From Halovenus rubra (GTDB lineage Archaea; Halobacteriota; Halobacteria; Halobacteriales; Haloarculaceae), in NCBI RefSeq assembly GCF_026586665.1, contig NZ_JAODIY010000009.1, positions 372,001 to 436,000 on the forward strand: a DNA stretch of 64,000 bases, read 5' to 3'. Position numbers and translations under genes: made by a program. A model generated the notes under the pieces. That model had not been told where the DNA came from and made no database searches. It saw only the letters and a list, made by a program, of their open reading frames with translations. Positions 42,795 to 51,224 of this stretch are shown here, in pieces (positions within the stretch are counted from its first letter, which is position 1; every line of letters starts with the position of its first letter).

Positions 42795-44912
42795 ATGACA
42801 GACACTGCTGGAGGGAACCGTCTCGATGAAGAAGAGAGTCCGTACCTCCTCGACCACGCAGATAACCCGGTAAACTGGCAACCGTGGGATGAGCAGGCAC
42901 TGGCAGAAGCCAAAGAACGCGATGTCCCAATCTTTCTCTCGGTGGGGTATTCGGCCTGTCACTGGTGTCATGTGATGGCCGACGAGAGCTTTGAGGACGA
43001 AACTGTCGCGGAGGTCCTCAACGAGAACTTTGTTCCTATCAAAGTCGACCGTGAGGAGCGACCTGATGTCGACCGCATCTACCAGACGACGTGCCAGCAG
43101 GTCAGCGGGCGCGGCGGCTGGCCGCTGTCGGCGTGGTTGACACCTAACCAGAAGCCGTTCTACATTGGGACCTACTTCCCCAAGGAGCCACGGCGCGGGA
43201 TGCCAGGATTTGGTGAGTTGCTCAACGATATCAGCAACTCTTGGAATGACCCATCGGAACGTAAGGAGATGGAACAGCGTGCAGAGAAGTGGACTGATGG
43301 CGTCGAAGACGAACTAGAATCGGTGCCCGACCAAACCCACGAACCTGACAAAGAACTCGTTGAGCAGGCCGCAAAGGCGGCAGTTAGGGCCGCAGACCGC
43401 GAGCACGGTGGGTGGGCATCGGGACCGAAGTTCCCACAAACTGGACGGATCCACCTCCTCTTACGAGCCTACAGCGTAACTGAACGTGACGTATATCTCG
43501 ACGTCGTTGAGGAAACACTCGATGCGATGGCAAACGGTGGAATGTACGACCACATCGGCGGTGGCTTCCACCGATACGCGACTGACCGTGATTGGACTGT
43601 CCCGCACTTCGAGAAGATGTTGTACGATAACGCAGAGTTACCGGTTGCGTACCTAGCAGGGTATCAAGTGACAGGAAACGACCGATACGCGACTGTTGCC
43701 GGTGAAACACTCGATTTCGTCCAGCGAGAACTCACGCACGAGGATGGTGGCTTTTTCAGCACGCTCGACGCACAGAGCGCAACAGCAGACGGCGAGCGCG
43801 AGGAAGGGACATACTACGTCTGGACGCCTGAGGAAGTCCACGAGGCCATCGAAGACGAGGACGATGCAACCCTATTCTGTGAGCGGTACGGGGTCACAGA
43901 ACGAGGGAATTTTGAAGGCGAGACAGTGTTAACGTTCGACCGCCCGCTCGATTCGTTCACGTCGGAGGATGGCCGCGATATGGATGAAGTCAAGGATGCA
44001 CTCGACCGGGCGCGCCAGCAGGTCGCAGCATCCCGCAACGAGCGACCGCGGCCGCCACGGGACGAAAAGGTACTTGCAGGCTGGAACGGTCTCATGATAC
44101 GAGCATTCGCCAACGCCGCCATCGTGCTCGACGAAGAGTACGCGACGCCGGCTATCGAGGCCACCGAGTTTGTTCTTGACAACCTCTGGGACGAAGAAAC
44201 AAACCGGCTTCAGCGGCGGTACAAGGATGGCGTGGCAAAAGTCGACGGCTATCTCGACGACTACGCGTTCCTCGCGCGGGGAACGTTCGAACTGTATCAG
44301 GCGACCAGCGACGTGCGGTGGCTCGAAGTGACAATGGACCTCGCAGAAGCAATCGTCGAGCAGTTCCACGATGATACTGCCGACACTCTGTACTACACCC
44401 CGGTAGACGGAGATTCCCTAATCACGCGGCCACAGGAGTTGACCGACCAGTCGACACCATCAAGCATCGGCGTCGCCACCGAGTTGCTCGACCAACTCAA
44501 TCACTTCCGTAACGACGATACGTTCGGGACCATTGCTGCGTCTGTCGTCGAAACCCACGGGAACCGAACGAAGGCAAACCCTCTCCAGCACGCGTCTCTC
44601 TCTTTGGCAAGCGATACCGTTACTGCGGGAACACTTGAGGTGGCACTTGTGACAGATGACCCACCAGAACGCTGGAATGTCGAACTCAAAGACACCTATC
44701 TCGGGTCCCGAATCCTTGCGTGGCGTCCCCCAGAAGAACAAGCGCTAGAAGAGTGGCTCGACACGCTCGGTTTCGAGCACGCGCCGCCGATATGGGCTGA
44801 CCGCAACCAGCCGACAGACAGAGCGACGGTCTACGTCTGTCAAAACAAGACGTGCTCACCGCCACGGAACCAACTCTCGACGGCGCTTGCCTGGGCAGAC
44901 CGGATGGTCTAG
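42795..44912 (+). CDS. YyaL/SPATA20-like protein (DUF255 thioredoxin-like plus helical barrel)
   Basis: 705 residues from the Met at 42795; the frame opens 16 residues earlier at a poor start. The N-terminal DUF255 domain carries [24 protein letters not shown] and the CHWCH motif in [13 protein letters not shown] (about 45-57), the site of the thioredoxin-like fold. The remaining two thirds form an (alpha/alpha)6 barrel of the N-acyl-glucosamine-epimerase type with [16 protein letters not shown] and [15 protein letters not shown]. Biochemical function is not settled for the family. It is followed by a convergent thioredoxin-family gene. Confidence 0.9.
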   Translation: MTDTAGGNRLDEEESPYLLDHADNPVNWQPWDEQALAEAKERDVPIFLSVGYSACHWCHVMADESFEDETVAEVLNENFVPIKVDREERPDVDRIYQTTCQQVSGRGGWPLSAWLTPNQKPFYIGTYFPKEPRRGMPGFGELLNDISNSWNDPSERKEMEQRAEKWTDGVEDELESVPDQTHEPDKELVEQAAKAAVRAADREHGGWASGPKFPQTGRIHLLLRAYSVTERDVYLDVVEETLDAMANGGMYDHIGGGFHRYATDRDWTVPHFEKMLYDNAELPVAYLAGYQVTGNDRYATVAGETLDFVQRELTHEDGGFFSTLDAQSATADGEREEGTYYVWTPEEVHEAIEDEDDATLFCERYGVTERGNFEGETVLTFDRPLDSFTSEDGRDMDEVKDALDRARQQVAASRNERPRPPRDEKVLAGWNGLMIRAFANAAIVLDEEYATPAIEATEFVLDNLWDEETNRLQRRYKDGVAKVDGYLDDYAFLARGTFELYQATSDVRWLEVTMDLAEAIVEQFHDDTADTLYYTPVDGDSLITRPQELTDQSTPSSIGVATELLDQLNHFRNDDTFGTIAASVVETHGNRTKANPLQHASLSLASDTVTAGTLEVALVTDDPPERWNVELKDTYLGSRILAWRPPEEQALEEWLDTLGFEHAPPIWADRNQPTDRATVYVCQNKTCSPPRNQLSTALAWADRMV

Positions 44913-44925
44913 AGCGTCCTCAGCG

Positions 44926-45303
44926 TTACTCTGGCATTCCGAGTTCTGCCTGTGCCTTCTCGGCGACAAAGACAGCTATCGGAACATTCTCGCTTTCGAC
45001 GAATCGACAGAGTTCCTCGCCGTTCTGTTCGACCACCACAGTCGGAATGAACTCGATGCCGTACTCGTCGACTCCGGGACCGTTCTTTTCAGCATCCACC
45101 TCATAGTGTTCGATTCGTTCTGCAGGGACCTCTGCTGCGTCGAGTGCTGCACCGAAGTCAGGAAGCTGTGACCGGCAGTCAGAACACCAGTCTCCACCCC
45201 AGACTTTGTATACGAGGTCATCAAATGCTTCCAGTGTGTCGACAGTTTCTTCATATGCCCCAGCAGCCCATGCAGGATTCGGTTCGAGTGTTTTCAGTTC
45301 CAT
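44926..45303 (-). CDS. Thioredoxin family protein
   Basis: 125 residues from the Met at 45303; the frame starts eight residues earlier at 45327. The active site is WCSDC in KVWGGDWCSDCRSQLP (about residues 35-50), differing from the usual WCGPC. The cis-Pro loop FIPTVVV is present (about 83-89). Similar CxDC proteins are thought to act as thiol-disulfide or peroxide-related reductases. It is convergent with the YyaL-like gene (13-base gap) and divergent from the cysteine-synthase-like gene, making a small thiol-related group. Confidence 0.85.
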   Translation of the reverse strand: MELKTLEPNPAWAAGAYEETVDTLEAFDDLVYKVWGGDWCSDCRSQLPDFGAALDAAEVPAERIEHYEVDAEKNGPGVDEYGIEFIPTVVVEQNGEELCRFVESENVPIAVFVAEKAQAELGMPE

Positions 45304-45353
45304 ATTAAAACGATGATACCGACTCACCTTACACTACCGGTCCAAAGCCACCG

Positions 45354-45363
45354 CATATTTAAC
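45354..45363 (+). promoter_or_regulatory. TATA box of the cysteine-synthase-like gene
   Basis: CATATTTAAC is 24-33 bases before the GTG at 45387, supporting that GTG as a leaderless start. Confidence 0.5.
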
Positions 45364-45386
45364 ACCGAACGCCTGATTTCGAGAGT

Positions 45387-46301
45387 GTGAAGGGTTCGAT
45401 ACTGGAGACGCTTGGATCGCCGCTTGTCAGTGTCGACAGCCCGCAAGGAACAACGATAGCGGCGAAAGTCGAATCGTTCAATCCAAGCGGGTCGGCAAAA
45501 GCGCGACCAGCCGTTGCGATGGTTAAGCGGGCCCAAGAGTGTGGCGACCTCAAGCCCGGCGACACAATCGTAGAACCAACGAGTGGTAATACAGGTATCG
45601 GGCTGGCAATGGTCGGCGCTGCAAAAGGATACGATGTGTGCCTTATCATGCCACGTTCACGCTCGCCCGAACGCCGCCGACTGATGGCTGCGTACGGGGC
45701 TGAAATCGAACTCGTCGACGGTGACATCTCAGTTGCTCGGGAACGTGCCGACGAGTATGAACAGCAGGACGGGTATTTTTGTGTCCATCAGTTCGAGAAC
45801 CCCGCTAACCCGGAGAGTCATTATCAAACGACTGGCACGGAGATACGTGAACAGGTTGATGGGCCAGTCAACGCCCTTGTGGCTGGCGTTGGGACTGGTG
45901 GCACTATCAGCGGTGTCAGCCGGCGGCTGACCGAAGCGTTCCCCAAAATGGAGACAGTTGCTGTCGAGCCCGTCAAGAACGCGGTCCTATCAGACGACAA
46001 CGAAAGTGACGGTGAAGACGAGTTTCAGGGGATGGGTCCCGGATTCGTGGCTGACAACCTCGACACGGAACTGCTGGACGATGTTGAAACAGTATCACTC
46101 GATGACGCAGAAGCCGAGTGTCGCCGTCTTGCACAGAACGAGGGCATTCTTGTTGGACAGTCCTCAGGAGCCTCACTATGTGGGGCAAAGCGAGTCGCCC
46201 GACGGCTCAGAGAAGAGACAGACAACCCACGGGTTGTGACTGTATTCTGGGATTCCGGTGAGCGGTATCTGACGACTGGCATGTTCGATGCGTCTGAGTG
46301 A
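45387..46301 (+). CDS. PLP-dependent cysteine synthase family protein
   Basis: 304 residues from a leaderless GTG. The PLP lysine is Lys38 in FNPSGSAKARPA. The substrate loop TSGNTGIGLA, the phosphate-binding GTGGTISG and a Ser in GQSSGAS are present. The sequence is of the CysK/CysM/OPSS type making cysteine from sulfide with O-acetyl- or O-phosphoserine. In place of the common SVKDR it has SAKAR, a departure from most characterised enzymes, so the exact substrate is open. Its C-terminus TVFWDSGERYLTTGMFD is typical. Confidence 0.85.
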   Translation: MKGSILETLGSPLVSVDSPQGTTIAAKVESFNPSGSAKARPAVAMVKRAQECGDLKPGDTIVEPTSGNTGIGLAMVGAAKGYDVCLIMPRSRSPERRRLMAAYGAEIELVDGDISVARERADEYEQQDGYFCVHQFENPANPESHYQTTGTEIREQVDGPVNALVAGVGTGGTISGVSRRLTEAFPKMETVAVEPVKNAVLSDDNESDGEDEFQGMGPGFVADNLDTELLDDVETVSLDDAEAECRRLAQNEGILVGQSSGASLCGAKRVARRLREETDNPRVVTVFWDSGERYLTTGMFDASE

Positions 46302-46488
46302 GGAATGTGCACAAATAACCCAGCAACGTAACAAAGGCGCGTCTCGTCGACAGTAATACAACCAGAGTAGCATTTATGAGCAACATTATTTTTTCATTCG
46401 AAACTCTGCTTGACTGATTCGTATGCAGACGCGGATACAGTGAGAACAAGAAAAACCTACTTGTGTAAGTGGACTGAATATACTGGTA

Positions 46489-47310
46489 ATGGACGACGAG
46501 ACCCCTCCCGAACGACGCTCTGGAGTTCTCCGTAGCAAGCGAGACGCAACCAAATACCAGATTCTCGTCGAGATAGCCGAACGCCAGCCTGCAGTCAGTC
46601 AACAGGAGATTGCCGATACAATCGGCGTGACATCACAGGCAGTGAGCAACTACTTACAGGAGTTAGTTGAGGAAGACGCCGTCAACAAGCTCGGGCGCGG
46701 TCGATACAAGGTGACAAAAGAGGGGGTTGACTGGCTCATCTCCGAAACCGACGCGCTTGAAGCGTTCGCCACACACGTCTCCGAGGAGGTCATCGGGCCA
46801 GCAGATATTGGGAGTGCACTGGCGAGTGGCGATATCGCGGAGGGTGACCGCGTTTCCTTGACGATGCGCGACGGCTACTCCTACGCAACGCCAGGGAGTG
46901 CAGGTGATGCGACTGGGGTTGCCGTCACCAGTGCCAAGGCTGGGCAGGATGTCGGCGTCACCGATTTTGAAGGTGTCGTAGACCACGAACTCGGGGCAGT
47001 CACAGTCATGTCAGTCCCGTTGGTACAGGATGGCGGAAGCCAAGAAGTTGATAACGCCGTCGTTTCCGAGCAAGCGGCTGACCACGACCGTCTGGCAACT
47101 GCTGGCCCCGAAGCCGTAGCAACGGTCAGAGATGTCGACCTCTCACCAGATATCCAGTTCGGAACTGCCGAAGCTGTCCGTGAGGCTGCAGTCAAAGGGC
47201 TCGATGTATTTCTCGTCGTCGTTGCTAACCAGCTCTCGGTCCATACTGATAAGCTCCGAGATAGTAACATTGCCTACGAGGTTATCGACGGTGCAAGCCA
47301 CGAGATGTAG
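46489..47310 (+). CDS. MarR/winged-helix regulator with C-terminal ligand-like domain
   Basis: 273 residues. Residues 15-80 form a winged helix-turn-helix (YQILVEIAERQPAVSQQEIADTIGVTSQAVSNYLQEL ... GRGRYKVTKEG). The remaining 190 residues are a separate acidic alpha/beta domain (DUF7839-like), with DGYSYATPGSAGDATGVAVTSAKAG and a final SNIAYEVIDG. Small-molecule sensing is plausible. No operator palindrome is obvious in front of it. It stands between the cysteine-synthase-like gene and the Lrp gene; targets are not evident. Confidence 0.8.
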   Translation: MDDETPPERRSGVLRSKRDATKYQILVEIAERQPAVSQQEIADTIGVTSQAVSNYLQELVEEDAVNKLGRGRYKVTKEGVDWLISETDALEAFATHVSEEVIGPADIGSALASGDIAEGDRVSLTMRDGYSYATPGSAGDATGVAVTSAKAGQDVGVTDFEGVVDHELGAVTVMSVPLVQDGGSQEVDNAVVSEQAADHDRLATAGPEAVATVRDVDLSPDIQFGTAEAVREAAVKGLDVFLVVVANQLSVHTDKLRDSNIAYEVIDGASHEM

Positions 47311-47334
47311 CAAATCTGTTTGCCGGTGGCGTGT

Positions 47335-47748
47335 TCACCCAAGCCACTCATCCAGAATCAGTCTCGTCGTCGTGCTCACAACATCATCCATCTCACGGGC
47401 GCGAGCAATTAGCTCGTTGAGGCTGCGTGTGTCAGTCGTATCGACGACAAGCACAATATCTTCGTCACCAGAAACTTGCCAGACAAAGTCGACCTGCTCC
47501 CACTCGGCCATCTGTTCAGTTAGACCGCCAGTGTGGACGTTGACATCGACGGTAATCTCTACCATCGCTTTCACATTGCCAGTCCGTGTTGCGACGGTAA
47601 AGCGCTCAATGACACCAGATTCGACCATCCCCTCTACTCGGTTTCGGATGGTCCCTTCCGATGTCCCGACCTCTTTGGCAATTTCGGTGTAGGGTGTCCG
47701 CGCATCTCGGCGGAGAATCTCAAGTATTTCGCGGTCCAGTTCGTCCAT
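47335..47748 (-). CDS. Lrp/AsnC family transcriptional regulator
   Basis: 137 residues. The N-terminal helix-turn-helix (DELDREILEILRRDARTPYTEIAKEVGTSEGTIRNRVEGM) and a RAM ligand/oligomerisation domain (about 60-135) are complete. It is divergent from carA with 102 bases in between, and a palindrome in that gap suggests autoregulation and control of carA. The effector, perhaps an amino acid or a pyrimidine signal, is not readable. Confidence 0.9.
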   Translation of the reverse strand: MDELDREILEILRRDARTPYTEIAKEVGTSEGTIRNRVEGMVESGVIERFTVATRTGNVKAMVEITVDVNVHTGGLTEQMAEWEQVDFVWQVSGDEDIVLVVDTTDTRSLNELIARAREMDDVVSTTTRLILDEWLG

Positions 47749-47785
47749 CGGGATACGAATGTATCTGCTGACACTACTTGAACGC

Positions 47786-47798
47786 TACGAATTTCGTA
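47786..47798. promoter_or_regulatory. Palindromic operator candidate between lrp and carA
   Basis: TACGAA-T-TTCGTA is a perfect inverted repeat in the divergent gap, 38 bases from the lrp start and 53 from the carA start. TACGAA occurs once more at 47755-47760 close to the lrp start. The position suits binding of the adjacent Lrp protein. Confidence 0.45.
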
Positions 47799-47817
47799 AC
47801 TCAACTTCGAAAGCAAC

Positions 47818-47825
47818 GCTTATGA
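47818..47825 (+). promoter_or_regulatory. TATA-like box of carA
   Basis: GCTTATGA lies 26-33 bases before the ATG at 47851 and decides that start over the GTG at 47830. Confidence 0.35.
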
Positions 47826-47850
47826 GCGGGTGTTTCGTACGCATCTCGTA

Positions 47851-48897
47851 ATGAACGATGCATACATCGCCGTTGAAGGCGACCGTATAATCGAAGCACG
47901 GGCGCGGTCTCAGGGGACCACACGTGGCGAGTTAGTGTTTACAACAGCATACACAGGATACGAGGAAAGTCTGACCGATCCGAGTTATGAGGAACAGCTA
48001 TTGACCTTTTCGTATCCTCTCATCGGAAACTACGGCGTTCGCAAAGAACGGTTTGAGTCCGATCGCGTTCATCCACGTGGTGTACTTGCTCGTGAGATGA
48101 CTGAAGACGTTGCCCAGTGGCTCCAGAGTCAAGATGTCCCCGCTGTCGACCATCTTGACACCCGTGATATCGTCACGGAAATCCGTGATGAGGGGGCGAT
48201 GAAAGCCGGTATTGCCGCCGGACCGGACGCCACAGAAGCGGACGCACTTGCAGAGCTCGACGAGTGTAGTCATATGTCGAGTCATACCGATATCGGTGCA
48301 CAGGTCTCTGTCGACGAACCAACCATCCACAATCCGGACGGAGACGGAACACGTGTTGCACTGCTTGACTGTGGTGCAAAAGGGTCGATTATCGACTCAC
48401 TTGTCGCGCGCGACGCAACTGTCCACTCGCTCCCGTATGATGCGTCGGTGAGCGATGTCGAGTCAACAGAGCCGGATGTGCTATTTGTCTCGAACGGTCC
48501 AGGCGACCCAGAAAACTTCGAACAAGCTGGTGAGGTTGTCAGTGCGCTTGTCGGAGACGTCCCACTCGCCGGTATCTGTCTTGGACAGCAGGTCGTCGCG
48601 AACGCCCTCGGTGGTCGGACAGAGAAAATGGAGTTCGGCCATCGTGGAGTAAACCAGCCTGTCCGTGACCTCCGTAGCGACCAAGTCATCATGACTACGC
48701 AAAACCATGGTTATACCGTCGCTGACCCTGGTGACAAGCTCAACGTCACGCAGGTGAATGTTAACGACGAAACGCCCGAGGGACTAGATAATGACAGTCT
48801 CAATATCATAACCAGACAGTACCACCCTGAAGCAAATCCCGGCCCCAACGACTCGCTATCGTTCTTCGACGATGTCGTTGCGATGGCCGAAAAGTAA
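47851..48897 (+). CDS. carA: Carbamoyl-phosphate synthase small (glutaminase) subunit
   Basis: 348 residues from the ATG at 47851. The N-terminal CPSase small-subunit domain runs to about 150 (VFTTAYTGYEESLTDPSYEEQLLTF). The class I glutaminase follows: GxG segment NGPGDPE, nucleophile Cys in GICLGQQ and His-Glu in YHPEANPGP. It supplies ammonia from glutamine for carbamoyl phosphate in arginine and pyrimidine synthesis. The large-subunit gene carB is not adjacent here. It is preceded by an Lrp gene and followed by a hairpin terminator. Confidence 0.93.
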   Translation: MNDAYIAVEGDRIIEARARSQGTTRGELVFTTAYTGYEESLTDPSYEEQLLTFSYPLIGNYGVRKERFESDRVHPRGVLAREMTEDVAQWLQSQDVPAVDHLDTRDIVTEIRDEGAMKAGIAAGPDATEADALAELDECSHMSSHTDIGAQVSVDEPTIHNPDGDGTRVALLDCGAKGSIIDSLVARDATVHSLPYDASVSDVESTEPDVLFVSNGPGDPENFEQAGEVVSALVGDVPLAGICLGQQVVANALGGRTEKMEFGHRGVNQPVRDLRSDQVIMTTQNHGYTVADPGDKLNVTQVNVNDETPEGLDNDSLNIITRQYHPEANPGPNDSLSFFDDVVAMAEK

Positions 48898-48978
48898 CGG
48901 CTTTTCAGCGACAGATATCTTCGACAGCACAGACCAGCGACAGGCATAACGTCCGTTTAGTACGACGTTTTCTGGAAC

Positions 48979-49007
48979 CGTGTCTCTTCTCTGAGACACG
49001 TTTCTTT
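48979..49007 (+). terminator. Hairpin terminator of carA
   Basis: CGTGTCTC (48979-48986) pairs with GAGACACG (48993-49000), a perfect 8-base stem, followed by TTTCTTT. It could alternatively be the left hairpin of the adjacent palindromic element. Confidence 0.45.
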
Positions 49008-49041
49008 ATCATGTCTCAATTATGCCGACCGAAGCATCTAC

Positions 49042-49161
49042 AGTATCATTCAAAAACGGAAATGGAAAGCGTCCGTGCGTGAAAAAGCGCACGGACGCTT
49101 GCCGCCCTGAATTGGTCCCCGCTGACGCTTCGGCCCTCCAGACGAAGCGTCAACTGATACT
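49042..49161. mobile_element. Palindrome-rich non-autonomous element, IS200/IS605-end-like
   Basis: AGTATCA at 49042-49048 is inversely repeated as TGATACT at 49155-49161. Within are two perfect hairpins: a 13-base stem at 49067-49079/49088-49100 with an 8-base loop, and a 9-base stem at 49124-49132/49143-49151. The motif GACGCTT occurs in both. No coding frame is present. The dual subterminal hairpins resemble IS200/IS605-derived palindrome-associated elements of haloarchaea. No target duplication was established. Confidence 0.45.
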
Positions 49162-49197
49162 ATTTGGGTACAGTGTTATAAATGTATTGGCTTCGGC

Positions 49198-49344
49198 TTA
49201 CATATGCTCTTCTTCAAGCACCCATCCAAGCGCACGTTTGTAGTAAGTAAACATCTGTTTGACACCTTCGTGGTTCATATCTTCCGATTCTAGTTCCTCT
49301 GTAAGGAACTCGTATTGCTCCCGTATTTCTTCCTCGTCTCGCAT
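49198..49344 (-). CDS. Small conserved-looking protein, unknown function
   Basis: 48 residues from the Met at 49344 (MRDEEEIREQYEFLTEELE ... KRALGWVLEEEHM). It is acidic and fully helical, with two predicted helices. The frame is open for 47 more codons upstream, but that part is basic and unlike a haloarchaeal protein. I recall similar short proteins in other haloarchaea, but have no family name. It is divergent from a UspA gene with a 110-base gap, which may share its regulation. Confidence 0.6.
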   Translation of the reverse strand: MRDEEEIREQYEFLTEELESEDMNHEGVKQMFTYYKRALGWVLEEEHM

Positions 49345-49421
49345 AGATGGTAGTTGGACTCGATAGGCCAAAGCGTTTCGTCGTCGTGTGAACAGCTCTC
49401 TAGTCTGTGTGATATTCGTAG

Positions 49422-49430
49422 ATACTTTTA
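49422..49430 (+). promoter_or_regulatory. TATA-like box of the UspA gene
   Basis: TACTTTTAG, 24-32 bases before the ATG at 49454; supports the inner Met as start. Confidence 0.45.
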
Positions 49431-49453
49431 GAGATGCCTGTAAACAAAGCGGT

Positions 49454-49909
49454 ATGGATCGAGCACTTGCTGTTGTCGAAGCCAAAGAAGCGACAAAAGA
49501 CCTCGTAGCTGAAGCCGGAAAGCTGGCTGCGGGAGTGGACGCGGAGCTGGTTCTTTTACACGTAACAACCGAAGAAGAGTTTCAGGGACGTCGGAGCACA
49601 CTGGAAAATGTTGCGGGTCTAGATACTGAGTACAATGTCGATAACGCGAGGGCAGGTGCCCAGCGGTTTGCCGAAAAGGTCGGCATTCAGGTCCTCGATG
49701 ACGGCATTGAGTACTCAGCACTCGGTCGCATCGGCAACCCTCAGGAACTGATACTCGATACGGCTGAGCAAGAAGAGATTGACCATATCTTCGTCCACGG
49801 GAAACAGCGATCGCCAACCGGGAAAGCTGTCTTTGGCGACACGGCCCAAGCGATTATCTTGAATTTTGACGGCCCCGTAACTGTCACAACGAGCAAAGAA
49901 GAAGAGTAA
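49454..49909 (+). CDS. Universal stress protein family protein
   Basis: 151 residues from the Met at 49454 (MDRALAVVEAKEATKDLVAEAG); the frame starts 22 residues earlier at 49388. Single UspA domain: DAELVLLHVTTEEEF, then GNPQELILDTAEQEEIDHIFVHGKQRSPTGKAVFGDTAQAIILN. The ATP-binding Gly motif is only loosely kept (GKQRSPTGKAVFGDTA), so it may be a non-ATP-binding type. A TATA box at leaderless distance precedes it. It is divergent from the 48-residue protein gene. Confidence 0.88.
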   Translation: MDRALAVVEAKEATKDLVAEAGKLAAGVDAELVLLHVTTEEEFQGRRSTLENVAGLDTEYNVDNARAGAQRFAEKVGIQVLDDGIEYSALGRIGNPQELILDTAEQEEIDHIFVHGKQRSPTGKAVFGDTAQAIILNFDGPVTVTTSKEEE

Positions 49910-49982
49910 GGCCCATGCAGTAAGCAACGATAGCTCAGAACGTTTAGATGGTTGTCAGGCTGGGTGAAAGTTCGATTACTTC

Positions 49983-51209
49983 TTGAGGGTACGCACAAAC
50001 CACGATGTAGTGTCACGACGCGAACTGTTTGGGTCGCTCTGTTCGATGGTGTTTTTGGTCAATCTTGCACGCCTTATTTTTGCACCGCTTGTGCAGCCAG
50101 CCGCTGCAGATTTCAACAACGTGTCAGCAACTGAGCTTGGTATTGTCGCTACCGCCGCCTGGCTCGGCAGTGCGTCACCACGGCTCCCGACTGGGTATCT
50201 GCTTACCTGGCTTCCTCGTCATTACATTATCGCGACGACCGGGGGTCTGCTTGTTGGGACCTCCTTCTTTACAGCGCTGTCTCAATCGGTGACTCATCTC
50301 ACGGTCGGTGCGTTCCTGATGGGACTCTCCAGTGGGATGTACTTCATCGCGGCAAATCCGCTCGTCAGCGAACTGTTTCCAACAAAAGTCGGAACTGCAC
50401 TGGGTGTCCACGGGACGATGAGTCAGGTCGCGGCCGTTCTCGCTCCACTCTTTGTCAGTGCAATTCTGATAGTGGACAACTGGCGGACCACGTTCTACCT
50501 GATTGCTGTCGTCGCTGCGGTAGCGACTGTTGGCCTACTCGTCGCAACTCGACGAACAGAGCTTCCCACAGCAGGAACTGAAGACCGTAGCCTCATGTCT
50601 GCCGGAAAGGCCCAATGGAAACTCATCATTACTGGTGTCGTGTTCGTTGGGGTGACCGGTTTCCTTTGGAACGGGTTGTTCAACCTCTATGGAACTTATC
50701 TCGACACATCGAAAGGAGTCGATGCCGGGACAGGCCGATTACTTCTCTCGCTCATGTTCGCGGCAGGCGTCCCTGCTTTCTTCATTACCGGCCGCCTTGC
50801 TGACCGTATCCCGAATGTCCCACTCATCATCAGTATCATCTCTAGTTTTTCGGTGCTGGTGCTCGTGTTGACATTCGTTGAGGGTATTGTTACCATCGCT
50901 GTTGTAAGCGTAGTCATGGGGTACGTGATTCACTCGATGTTTCCGGCAGTGGATACGTATATGCTGTCGTCGCTTCCAGACCACCATCGAGGCAGCGCGT
51001 ACGCACTCTTTTCAGCAACGATGATGCTCATTCAGGCCTGGGGTGCAGGTGCTATTGGCACTGCAGTCTCTCAAGGAATTAGCTACGATGCTGTCTTTCG
51101 TGCACTCGCGGTACTTGTCGCAGCAATCGTGTTTGGAATGTTCCTTCTCTACCGGGGTGGCCGTCTCCCGACCGGCGGCAACCCGGGGACGACACCCGGT
51201 GAGACCTGA
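49983..51209 (+). CDS. MFS transporter
   Basis: Up to 408 residues with about twelve membrane helices; helix 1 is at about 18-38. Loop 2-3 carries GSASPRLPTGYLLTWLPRHY, which retains the (G)R.P.G pattern of MFS motif A, and the mid-loop has FFITGRLADRIPNV. The frame begins with a TTG at 49983. The GTG at 50010 (VSRRELFGSL) has GATTACTT 31-38 bases upstream and is an alternative start that removes nine residues. The substrate is unknown; the gene is single, with a C-terminal Gly/Pro-rich tail. Confidence 0.8.
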   Translation: MRVRTNHDVVSRRELFGSLCSMVFLVNLARLIFAPLVQPAAADFNNVSATELGIVATAAWLGSASPRLPTGYLLTWLPRHYIIATTGGLLVGTSFFTALSQSVTHLTVGAFLMGLSSGMYFIAANPLVSELFPTKVGTALGVHGTMSQVAAVLAPLFVSAILIVDNWRTTFYLIAVVAAVATVGLLVATRRTELPTAGTEDRSLMSAGKAQWKLIITGVVFVGVTGFLWNGLFNLYGTYLDTSKGVDAGTGRLLLSLMFAAGVPAFFITGRLADRIPNVPLIISIISSFSVLVLVLTFVEGIVTIAVVSVVMGYVIHSMFPAVDTYMLSSLPDHHRGSAYALFSATMMLIQAWGAGAIGTAVSQGISYDAVFRALAVLVAAIVFGMFLLYRGGRLPTGGNPGTTPGET

Positions 51210-51224
51210 CAGCCGAAGGCTGAG

